64,000 bases of DNA from DALYJJ01 sp033763935 (GTDB lineage: Bacteria; Acidobacteriota; Terriglobia; Bryobacterales; Bryobacteraceae), in NCBI GenBank assembly GCA_033763935.1, contig JANRJO010000037.1:31545-95544 (forward strand), written 5' to 3'. Below are positions 42,465 through 48,950 of this stretch, one piece after another (positions within the stretch are counted from its first letter, which is position 1; the number at the start of each line of letters is the position of its first letter). A program made the position numbers and the translations under genes. Below the pieces are notes generated by a model. The model saw nothing but the letters and a program-made list of their open reading frames with translations. It was not told where the DNA came from and ran no database searches.

Positions 42465-43139
42465 GTGAAGATCACCATCTCCAAGGAGAACTATCTCAAG
42501 GCGATTGCCGAGGCGGAGAGCGAAGGCGAGGTGGTGATTGCGGCCACCCTGGCTCGGTGGCTGAACGTGTCGGCGCCGGCGGTAACGATGGCGACACGGC
42601 GGCTCAAGCGGGACGGACTGATCGACGTGGATGGGGAGGACGGCCGCATCCGGCTGACGGGGGAGGGGCGGGAGATTGCCAATCGGCTGCTGAACCGGCA
42701 CCACCTGATCGAGCGAATGCTGACGGAGATCTTCGGGATGGAGTGGTACAAGGTTCACGACGAGGCCGAGCAGCTGGAGCACGCGGTTTCGGAGGATTTC
42801 GAGCGGCGGCTACAGGAGCGGTTGGGCGGCGGCGGTGCGTGTCCGCACGGGAACCGGGTGGAGGACGACGCTCCGGAGCACCGGCGGGCGCGGGGGTTGG
42901 TGCCGCTGGACGAGGTGGTGGCGGATGGGCGCGCGACCGTGGTGAGCGTGTTTGAGCGGGACCGGCGGCTGCTCGAGTACCTGGATTCGCTGGGCATTCG
43001 CCCCGGGGCGGGGGTGGAAGTGGCGAATCGCAACTATGACGAGACGCTGACACTGAGGATCGGGGAGGAGATGGTGCCTCTGGGGCGGTCGGCGGCGCGG
43101 CGGATTTGGGTGCGGCCGGAAGCGATTGCGGTACACTGA
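42465..43139 (+). CDS. DtxR/MntR-family metal-dependent regulator
   Basis: The 224-residue protein has an N-terminal winged helix (ITISKENYLKAIAEAESEGE, LARWLNVSAPAVTMATRRLKRDGLI), the dimer and metal-site domain (NRHHLIERMLTEIFGMEWYKVHDEAEQLEHAVSE, holding the His/Glu ligands), CPHGN, and a C-terminal FeoA/SH3-like domain (from about 145). It would repress manganese or iron uptake genes when metal is bound. No metal transporter lies next to it in the window. Start is GTG at 42465. Confidence 0.92.
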   Translation: MKITISKENYLKAIAEAESEGEVVIAATLARWLNVSAPAVTMATRRLKRDGLIDVDGEDGRIRLTGEGREIANRLLNRHHLIERMLTEIFGMEWYKVHDEAEQLEHAVSEDFERRLQERLGGGGACPHGNRVEDDAPEHRRARGLVPLDEVVADGRATVVSVFERDRRLLEYLDSLGIRPGAGVEVANRNYDETLTLRIGEEMVPLGRSAARRIWVRPEAIAVH

Positions 43140-43155
43140 AGGGGTCCACGACAAT

Positions 43156-43233
43156 CGGGCCGTGGCGCAGCCTGGCTAGCGCGCTTGCTTGGGGTGCAAG
43201 AGGTCCCGGGTTCAAATCCCGGCGGCCCGACCA
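43156..43233 (+). tRNA. tRNA-Pro (GGG)
   Basis: A full cloverleaf can be drawn. Acceptor CGGGCCG (43156-43162) pairs with CGGCCCG, followed by discriminator A and an encoded CCA (43231-43233). The anticodon stem CTTGC/GCAAG encloses loop TTGGGGT with anticodon GGG at 43191-43193. The T arm has CCCGG-GTTCAAAT-CCCGG. Phage genes start directly downstream, so its 3' half is the likely integration site. Confidence 0.97.
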
Positions 43234-43629
43234 AATTTATCTAGCACTTACAGACGCCAGGGCCTCCAGACACCCCATTCTGGAGTCCAACTGGCGTCCA
43301 AAACTCTCCGTTTCTCGTTGCGAGTCCACGGGCAGTGTGTGGATTCGACGCCGCCCACGACCAAGCCTTGCGATTCAACGCCAGCCGGAGTCTGGGCAGT
43401 GTGGGCATCATCTTCGCGCGTGTTCGCCGCTGGAGACGAAGACGAATCTTGTTTTCTCTATAAGGACGATGCCCGTCGCAGCCCAACCACGCCGCCTCTC
43501 CAGGCCGATTCACTTTACTGTTGACGACTGAATTTCGCGCCTGCTATTCAGAAGACAGAACGCTGCGGTCCTGGCGTTTGAGAGACGGGACTCTCGCTAA
43601 ACTCCTTCCCTTCGACTCCCGCACTCGAC
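43234..43629. other. 396-bp gap between tRNA-Pro and the first phage gene
   Basis: Short frames exist here (for example 43189-43524, which begins inside the tRNA) but show no recognisable protein features. A promoter-like pair is listed separately. No integrase remnant is visible. The segment probably carries the phage att arm DNA. Confidence 0.5.
43521..43550 (+). promoter_or_regulatory. possible rightward phage promoter
   Basis: TTGACG (43521-43526), 18 bp, TATTCA (43545-43550), pointing at the unknown phage gene at 43630. Confidence 0.45.
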
Positions 43630-43971
43630 GTGTCTTCAAACAACAAACCGATCCCGCTCTACTCTGCCGACGGGCGTTGTGTCGGCTGGCGTTCCCGTGA
43701 GGCAGCCGAGAAGATGGTGGCGGCAGGGTTCTGGAAGCCGTCGTACGGGCGCAAAGGCCATCTGAAGGCCGTGTGGCTCGGGCGGGACGACGGGAGCAGC
43801 CCAGTCGAAACCAACGCGCGGGCAGGCACGCGCTACAGCTTCCTTCAGAAACTTGAGAGCGGGAGGCGTTGCTGGAAGTTGCGGCCAGTATCCGGCCGCG
43901 ACGAGGACGGCGAACCCGTGACGACGCGCGGCGTCTTCCTGCAGGTCGTGGCGGATTGTCTGGTGGGTTGA
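43630..43971 (+). CDS. unknown small phage-region protein (113 residues)
   Basis: The frame starts at GTG 43630 and encodes a basic, soluble protein (PIPLYSADGRCVGWRSREAA, then GFWKPSYGRKGHLKAVWLG) with no signal or membrane segment. The layout 'domain plus Lys/Arg-rich middle' could suit nucleic-acid contact but I do not recognise a family. It is 13 bp upstream of the next gene on the same strand, and the coding bias (many GC third positions) looks genuine. Confidence 0.62.
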   Translation: MSSNNKPIPLYSADGRCVGWRSREAAEKMVAAGFWKPSYGRKGHLKAVWLGRDDGSSPVETNARAGTRYSFLQKLESGRRCWKLRPVSGRDEDGEPVTTRGVFLQVVADCLVG

Positions 43972-43984
43972 AGGATCGACGCTG

Positions 43985-44314
43985 ATGCGGGCAAAGTCGT
44001 TCGGTAAGATCGCCGTCCCCACGCCGGGAACGCCGGTGCGCCTGACAACGGACACCACTCTGCGCGTGGCGCGGTTGCGGTTTGCGGTTGTGATTGGCGA
44101 GACCGGGCGCGTGTTCCTGGGCATCGCCGGGATGAACAAGGCGAACGGGACGGGCGTGATCAAAGAGTTTTGGCCGACTGGAGCGGGTGGTGGTGTGGCC
44201 GATCAGGTCGAAATTGCAGCCGTGGACAGCCGCCATCTGCTCGTTCCAGCGGACTACTACATCGATGCCAATACCGCGAACGAAGGGCTTATCGCCGCAT
44301 ACTGGTCCTGGTGA
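43985..44314 (+). CDS. unknown small phage-region protein (109 residues)
   Basis: This 109-residue frame encodes a mostly beta-rich soluble protein (VRLTTDTTLRVARLRFAVV, GRVFLGIAGMNKANGTGVIK, DSRHLLVPADYYIDAN), which could be a small beta-barrel or capsid-surface type fold, but its family is not recognised. Start ATG at 43985 has AAGG about 11 bases upstream. It lies between the first small gene and the ParB-methyltransferase pair. Confidence 0.65.
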   Translation: MRAKSFGKIAVPTPGTPVRLTTDTTLRVARLRFAVVIGETGRVFLGIAGMNKANGTGVIKEFWPTGAGGGVADQVEIAAVDSRHLLVPADYYIDANTANEGLIAAYWSW

Positions 44315-44419
44315 ACTCATAGGTACTTCCGGGCCGAAAACTCCGGCGCGTTGCACGATTGCACAATGCCGCTACCGTCTGGCGAAAAAACAGGTGGTCG
44401 GTGGTCACCCTGGCGCGCC

Positions 44420-44478
44420 CGTTGCGCCCGTGCGCCTCGGTGGTAGGACGGGCCAACCCGCCGCGCCGGGGCGCAACG
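44420..44478. repeat. inverted repeat before the methyltransferase pair
   Basis: CGTTGCGCCC (44420-44429) is the exact complement of GGGCGCAACG (44469-44478), with 39 bases between, ending 57 bases before the first methyltransferase start. The 221-bp gap (44315-44535) shows no convincing gene. The repeat may be an attenuator, an operator pair, or chance in GC-rich DNA. Confidence 0.4.
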
Positions 44479-44535
44479 TGGGCCAAGCGTGCGCGAAGGT
44501 GTGGCCAATGACGGCCATGGCGAAGTAGTTCTCCC

Positions 44536-46071
44536 GTGATCCAAGAACCCGTTTCCATCACGCCCGCCTTGGCGCGGCGCATCGAGATCTGGCCTGTGGG
44601 GCGTCTCGTGCCGTACGCCCGGAATGCGCGTACCCATTCGGACGCCCAAGTTGCCCAGATCGCCGCTTCCATCGCGGAGTTTGGCTTCAACGCGCCAATC
44701 CTTGTGGACAGCAACGCCGGAATCGTCGCCGGGCACGGTCGTTTGCTCGCCGCGCGCAAGTTGGGCCTCCCGGAAGTTCCGGTCGTCGTGCTGGACCACC
44801 TGAGCGACACCCAGAGGCGCGCCTACATCATCGCGGACAACAAACTTTCGGAGAACGCGGGGTGGGACGACAAAATCCTGGCCGCCGAACTCGCCGAACT
44901 TGAACACGAGGGCCTCGATCTCAAGCTGGTTGGCTTCTCCGACGAGGAGTTGGAGGCGTTGCTGGCTGGCGACGGCGACGGCTCCGCGCCGGAAGGCGAA
45001 GAATCGATCCCGGAAGCCCCCAGCCAGGCGATCACGCAGTCCGGCGACGTGTGGTCGATCGGAAACCACCGGCTGATCTGCGGGGACTGCCGCGATTTCG
45101 GCGTGATCGAGACGCTCCTCGAAAAAAAACGCGCGAATCTGGTAATCACGTCGCCGCCCTACGCCACGCAGCGCGAATACGATCCCACCAGCGGCTTCAA
45201 ACCGGTGCCTCCGGATGAGTACTGCGACTGGTTTCGAGACGTTGCCGCGAACATCCAGGCGATTCTGGCGCCTGACGGCTCCTACTTCCTCAACATCAAA
45301 GCCCACGCCGACGAAGGCGAGCGCAATCTCTACGTGATGGACCTCGTGCTGGCACACAAGCGGCAGTGGGGGTGGCGCTTCGTCGATGAATTCTGCTGGC
45401 GCAAAACCGATAATGGCGTGCCGGGAGGCTGGGGGAATCGTTTCAAGAACGCCTGGGAGCCGGTCTTTCACTTCTGCCGACAGCCAGAGATCAAGTTTCG
45501 ACCTAAAGCGGTCGGTCACGTCTCGGACGATTGCTTTGACTACTCGCCGAACAACCCGAAATCGACGTCCGGCAGCGGATTGCTGGGCACAGGAGCGCGC
45601 GGGAGTGCGGCCGAGAAGCCAGGCGCGGCGGATGAGGATGGCCGGTTTCGCGGTCTCGCTCGCCCGAGCAACGTCATCGAGGCGAGGACGGAGTCCAACC
45701 AGGGATCGCACTCCGCGCCCTTCCCGCGCGGCTTGGCCGAGTTCTTCGTCAAGGCGTTCACGGACGGCGGCGACGTGGTGTTCGATCCGTTCCTGGGAAG
45801 CGGGACCACGATTGCCGCGGCGGAAGTGCTGGGGCGGGTCGGGTTCGGATGCGAAATCAGTCCGTCCTACTGCGACGTGATCCTGCGCCGGATCTCGAAC
45901 CTGAACGGCGAGGTCCCAGTCCTCCTTGCCAATGGCCAGACGATCAGTGAAGTTGCTGCCGAGCGTGGAGTCCCGATTGAACAAGTCGATAACCCTCGCG
46001 CACGGGATGCGAGGCGTATTCAGCACAACGGGCCGGCACCGTTCTACGGAAGCCACCGGAAGGTTTCCTGA
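44536..46071 (+). CDS. ParB-domain/DNA methyltransferase fusion with SPPY motif
   Basis: The 511-residue protein has an N-terminal ParB/Srx-like nuclease domain (residues 18-100: VGRLVPYARNARTHSDAQVA, GIVAGHGRLLAARKLG), an acidic linker (135-165), and a beta-class DNA methyltransferase. The catalytic motif IV is TSPPY (205-209) and the S-adenosylmethionine motif is FDPFLGSGTT (416-425), in the order of the beta group. SPPY is typical of N4-cytosine enzymes, though some act on adenine. After the enzyme domain a helix-turn-helix-like tail (GQTISEVAAERGVP) is present. No restriction endonuclease is adjacent, so it is an orphan, perhaps for self-protection of phage DNA. Start is GTG. The next gene follows after three bases. 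Confidence 0.88.
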   Translation: MIQEPVSITPALARRIEIWPVGRLVPYARNARTHSDAQVAQIAASIAEFGFNAPILVDSNAGIVAGHGRLLAARKLGLPEVPVVVLDHLSDTQRRAYIIADNKLSENAGWDDKILAAELAELEHEGLDLKLVGFSDEELEALLAGDGDGSAPEGEESIPEAPSQAITQSGDVWSIGNHRLICGDCRDFGVIETLLEKKRANLVITSPPYATQREYDPTSGFKPVPPDEYCDWFRDVAANIQAILAPDGSYFLNIKAHADEGERNLYVMDLVLAHKRQWGWRFVDEFCWRKTDNGVPGGWGNRFKNAWEPVFHFCRQPEIKFRPKAVGHVSDDCFDYSPNNPKSTSGSGLLGTGARGSAAEKPGAADEDGRFRGLARPSNVIEARTESNQGSHSAPFPRGLAEFFVKAFTDGGDVVFDPFLGSGTTIAAAEVLGRVGFGCEISPSYCDVILRRISNLNGEVPVLLANGQTISEVAAERGVPIEQVDNPRARDARRIQHNGPAPFYGSHRKVS

Positions 46072-46074
46072 GCC

Positions 46075-47319
46075 ATGAAGACCGACCTCCAGGTACAGCA
46101 GTGGCCAGTTGAGAAACTGATCCCCTACGCTCGTAACGCCCGCACTCACTCCGACGAACAGGTGGCGCAGGTCGCGGCGAGCATCATCGAGTTCGGCTGG
46201 ACCAATCCGATCCTGATCGCCGCCGATGGTGTGATCATCGCCGGCCACGCGCGTTTGGCGGCGGCCAGGAAGCTGAAGATGACCGAGGTTCCCGTCATCG
46301 TCCTGGACCATCTCACGCCAACGCAGCGCCGGGCCCTGGTCCTCGCGGACAACCGGCTGGCTCTCAACGCTGGGTGGGACGAAGCGATGCTGCGCGTCGA
46401 GTTGGAGGCGCTCGAGGAAGATGGCTTCGACCTCGATCTGGTGGGCTTCACCGACGAAGAGGTTGAGGAACTTCTGCGCGATCCGGAGGAGTCCAATGTT
46501 GGACTGACCGACGACGATGCGATTCCGGAAGAGGAAGAGCACGCGATTACGGCTCCCGGCGATGTCTGGCTCATGGGTGAGCACCGGCTGCTGTGCGGGG
46601 ATGCGACCAGCATGGACGCGATCCAGGCGGTTCTCTCGGGCGGCTTGGCCGACATGGTCTTTACGGACCCACCGTACAACGTCGATTACGAGGGCAAGAC
46701 GTCGAAGAAACTCAAGATCGGCAACGACACGTTGGGTGGAAAGTTCTACGAGTTCCTGCGCGACGCCTGCGCGAACGTGCTGGCGGTCACCAAGGGCGCG
46801 GTGTACATCTGCATGTCGTCATCGGAACTGCACACGCTGCACCAAGCTTTCACCGATGCTGGCGGCTACTGGTCCACCTTCGTGATCTGGGCGAAACACC
46901 ATTTCACGCTGGGCCGGTCGGACTACCAACGTCAATACGAACCGATCCTCTATGGCTGGCGCAAAGGCACGGATCACTTCTGGTGCGGCGCGCGGGACCA
47001 GGGCGACATCTGGTTCATCAAGAGGCCGGCGTCGAGCCAGGAACACCCGACGATGAAGCCTGTTGAGTTGGTGGAGCGCGCCATCCGGAACAGCAGCAAG
47101 ACGCGGGACACGATCCTCGACGTCTTCGGGGGCTCCGGCACGACGATGATCGCGTGCGAAAAGTCGGGACGGCAGGCGCGGCTCATTGAACTGGAACCGA
47201 AGTACTGCGACGTGATCGTCCGTCGCTGGCAGGCGTTCACCGGGCGGGAAGCGAAGCTTGAGGCGGACGGAAAGAGCTACCGCGAGGTCGCCGGAGTCCG
47301 AAGCGCAGTGGCGGCGTGA
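46075..47319 (+). CDS. ParB-domain/DNA methyltransferase fusion with DPPY motif
   Basis: The 414-residue protein repeats the architecture of its upstream neighbour: ParB-like domain at 8-92 (VEKLIPYARNARTHSDEQVA, GVIIAGHARLAAARKLK), acidic linker, then a beta-class methyltransferase with TDPPYN (197-202) and DVFGGSGTT (349-357). DPPY points to N6-adenine methylation. The N-terminal domains of the two genes are closely alike, but the catalytic domains differ in motif and length, so the pair looks like an old duplication with a swapped or diverged enzyme half. It starts three bases after the previous stop. Confidence 0.9.
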   Translation: MKTDLQVQQWPVEKLIPYARNARTHSDEQVAQVAASIIEFGWTNPILIAADGVIIAGHARLAAARKLKMTEVPVIVLDHLTPTQRRALVLADNRLALNAGWDEAMLRVELEALEEDGFDLDLVGFTDEEVEELLRDPEESNVGLTDDDAIPEEEEHAITAPGDVWLMGEHRLLCGDATSMDAIQAVLSGGLADMVFTDPPYNVDYEGKTSKKLKIGNDTLGGKFYEFLRDACANVLAVTKGAVYICMSSSELHTLHQAFTDAGGYWSTFVIWAKHHFTLGRSDYQRQYEPILYGWRKGTDHFWCGARDQGDIWFIKRPASSQEHPTMKPVELVERAIRNSSKTRDTILDVFGGSGTTMIACEKSGRQARLIELEPKYCDVIVRRWQAFTGREAKLEADGKSYREVAGVRSAVAA

Positions 47320-47320
47320 A

Positions 47321-47473
47321 ATGGACCGGTGCCGCGCAGAGATCGCCGCCATCGAAGCGTTGCTGCTGGCCGGGCATCCGGACATCGAGGGCCTTTGCCT
47401 GGCGCTATCGGACTGGTCGGCGGAGTTGAGGATTCTTGAGGGATCAGAAGCAGAACCGCCGCCGGATCGGTGA
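47321..47473 (+). CDS. small protein of 50 residues after the methyltransferases
   Basis: The frame from ATG 47321 encodes a Glu/Ala/Leu-rich helical protein (EIAAIEALLLAGHPDIEGLC, then LALSDWSAELRILEG). The same frame is open back to a TTG at 47258 inside the methyltransferase gene, which would add 21 residues. The compact helical pattern and good spacing after the previous stop (one base) favour a real gene. Function unknown. Confidence 0.55.
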   Translation: MDRCRAEIAAIEALLLAGHPDIEGLCLALSDWSAELRILEGSEAEPPPDR

Positions 47474-47483
47474 ACCCGGCGGC
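47458..47483. terminator. hairpin between convergent genes
   Basis: GCCGCCGG (47458-47465) pairs with CCGGCGGC (47476-47483) around a ten-base loop that holds the TGA of the small gene. No T run follows on the plus strand. Confidence 0.35.
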
Positions 47484-47504
47484 GTGAGGGAGGTCGGCGC
47501 GGTG

Positions 47505-47831
47505 CTAGCGGTTCCTCCGAGTGGGCTTGGCGGGGCGGATCGCGTCGGCTATCTCGCAGGCGATCCGGTGCTCGCCATCGATTCCGCGGGCCCAGACTTT
47601 GTAGACGTACGGGCAAAGCGGCGATTCGCCCTGGTCCAGGCGTTCCAGCCTGCTCCGGAAGTCGTCCTGGGCGACCTCGCGCGCTTCGCCGACGTTGGCG
47701 ACTACGGCTACCGGCTCGTACTGGCCGTCTTCGGACTCCGCGATCAGCATCGCAAGTCCGAGGTCGGTGGCGTCGGTGATTTCGACGGCGAATCCGTTGT
47801 GGTGGTTCTGCTTCTTGGTGGTGGTCTTCAT
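47505..47831 (-). CDS. unknown phage-region protein on minus strand (108 residues)
   Basis: The product is acidic in the middle and basic at both ends (KTTTKKQNHHNGFAVEITDA, LGLAMLIAESEDGQYEPVAV, then PYVYKVWARGIDGEH), with no signal or membrane segment. I do not recognise it. ATG at 47831 is used here; another in-frame ATG at 47846 (start MNRHVMKTTT) lies inside a leader that is shared with the next minus-strand gene, so the true start may be that one. It opposes the morphogenesis genes, as early or lysogenic genes often do. Confidence 0.68.
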   Translation of the reverse strand: MKTTTKKQNHHNGFAVEITDATDLGLAMLIAESEDGQYEPVAVVANVGEAREVAQDDFRSRLERLDQGESPLCPYVYKVWARGIDGEHRIACEIADAIRPAKPTRRNR

Positions 47832-47833
47832 GA

Positions 47834-47871
47834 CATGACGATTCATCACTCCGGTGCGCCCACAAAGCAAG
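47834..47871 (-). repeat. conserved leader element, copy A
   Basis: An 18-base core (47834-47851) is identical to 48377-48394, and the similarity extends upstream as GGGCG-ACC and CTTGC-TT. On the minus strand the core reads GAGTGATGAATCGTCATG, containing an ATG that opens both downstream frames and ATGA/TCAT arms. Confidence 0.6.
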
Positions 47872-47891
47872 TGGATAATCGCGCCGGGCAC

Positions 47892-47918
47892 AAAAAAGCC
47901 GCCCGTTTCCGGGCGGCC
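47892..47918 (-). terminator. intrinsic terminator of the DUF3489 gene
   Basis: On the minus strand a perfect eight-bp GC stem (GCCGCCCG/CGGGCGGC, 47898-47905 and 47910-47917) with a four-base loop is followed by TTTTTT. It separates the two minus-strand genes into independent transcripts. Confidence 0.9.
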
Positions 47919-47939
47919 AGTTTGGAGCGAGGATTGCAG

Positions 47940-48341
47940 CTACTTGGCGAGCTTGTAGACGCGCTCGCCCGCCTCGTTCTTCGAGGACTCGATCTTGATG
48001 CGGTTCTTCTTGGCGGCGGTCGAGATGAAGCCCCGGACGCTGTGGGCCTGCCAGTCGGTGGCCTTCATGATCTCAGCGAGGCTGGCTCCCTTGGCCCGTC
48101 CGATCATCTCCAGGATCTTCGCGCCCTTGCTCTCGGTGCGCGGCTTCGCCTCCTTGCGGGCGGGTTTAGCGGCCTTCGTAGGCTTGGCTTCCTTCCGGGG
48201 CTTCGCGGCCTTGGCGGCCTTCTGGCCCTTGGGCGCGCCCTTCTTCTGGCTGGCACCCTTCTTCGAGGAGGCCTTGTCCGGCGCGACGTGCGCGCCCTGT
48301 TCCGCAACGGCGGCGGCTGTGTTGGCTTCTGCGTTGGTCAT
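47940..48341 (-). CDS. DUF3489 protein with Lys/Ala/Pro-rich tail
   Basis: The 133-residue product has two parts. Residues 1-70 are low-complexity and very basic (KKGASQKKGAPKGQKAAKA and PRKEAKPTKAAKPARKEAKP), like a histone H1 tail. Residues 70-133 match DUF3489, a small winged-helix-like domain (KGAKILEMIGRAKGASLAEI, TDWQAHSVRGFISTAAKK). DNA binding is likely. ATG at 48341 is used; an ATG at 48389 in the conserved leader would give 149 residues. It has its own terminator and a leader shared with the gene at 47505. Confidence 0.8.
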   Translation of the reverse strand: MTNAEANTAAAVAEQGAHVAPDKASSKKGASQKKGAPKGQKAAKAAKPRKEAKPTKAAKPARKEAKPRTESKGAKILEMIGRAKGASLAEIMKATDWQAHSVRGFISTAAKKNRIKIESSKNEAGERVYKLAK

Positions 48342-48376
48342 GATCGTTTCTACGTTCCTTTCTGCGCTGGTTCGCG

Positions 48377-48414
48377 CATGACGATTCATCACTCTGGTCG
48401 CCCGTAAAGGCAAG
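48377..48414 (-). repeat. conserved leader element, copy B
   Basis: Second copy of the element described at 47834-47871, directly upstream of the DUF3489 frame. The two copies are 543 bp apart in direct orientation. Confidence 0.6.
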
Positions 48415-48458
48415 GGAATTGTGACGGCCAATTCGACGATTACGCGCGAGGCGAATGC

Positions 48459-48950
48459 ATGGCGATCATGAGTCTCCGGCAGTACGCGAAGCATCGCGGC
48501 GTGGCTCTGTCCGCTGTCCAGAAAGCAATCCAGTCCGGCCGCATCCGGACGTTGGCCGATGGCAAGGTCGATTCCGAGACGGCGGATGCGGAGTGGGAGA
48601 AGAACACCAAGGCGCACGCGCCAGCCGTGGCCCGGCGCGCGGAACCTGAGGACGACGATGGCGCGATCTTCGGCGCAAGCCAGTACACGAAAGCCCGCGC
48701 CGTCCGCGAGCACTACCAGGCGCGTCTGGCCAAGATCGAGTACGAGGAGCGGACCGGCAAGCTCGTCTCGAAGGACGAAGTACAGGTCGCGGCGTTCAAC
48801 AAGTTCCGGCAGTTTCGCGACCACATGCTCAACATTCCGGATCGCCTGGCAGCGATCCTCGCCGCGGAAACCGAATCGGCGAAGTGCTACGAGTTTCTGG
48901 CCACCGAGATCCGGAAGGCCCTGAATGAATTTGCAGACTCCAACAACTGA
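48459..48950 (+). CDS. phage terminase small subunit, Nu1-like
   Basis: The 163-residue protein begins with a winged-helix DNA-recognition module (MSLRQYAKHRGVALSAVQKA, IQSGRIRTLADGKVD), then a linker and a helical region for contact with the large subunit (REHYQARLAKIEYEERTGKLV). This is the layout of the Nu1-type small terminase, which recognises the packaging site on phage DNA. It overlaps the large subunit gene by 26 bp. ATG at 48459 or 48468 are both possible. Confidence 0.88.
   Translation: MAIMSLRQYAKHRGVALSAVQKAIQSGRIRTLADGKVDSETADAEWEKNTKAHAPAVARRAEPEDDDGAIFGASQYTKARAVREHYQARLAKIEYEERTGKLVSKDEVQVAAFNKFRQFRDHMLNIPDRLAAILAAETESAKCYEFLATEIRKALNEFADSNN

Noticed and set aside
43189..43524. 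111-residue frame after the tRNA
   Set aside because: It begins inside the tRNA-Pro gene and has no recognisable features.
44187..44528. 113-residue plus-strand frame before the methyltransferases
   Set aside because: Its first third overlaps the 43985 gene in another frame and the rest has no protein-like pattern; the start is a poor GTG.
44317..46584. 755-residue minus-strand frame across both methyltransferases
   Set aside because: Antisense of two genes with clear catalytic motifs, and it spans their junction; not a real gene.
44536..47473. Classical restriction-modification system
   Set aside because: Two methyltransferases are present but none of the neighbouring genes looks like an endonuclease; the small frames are too short and lack nuclease motifs.
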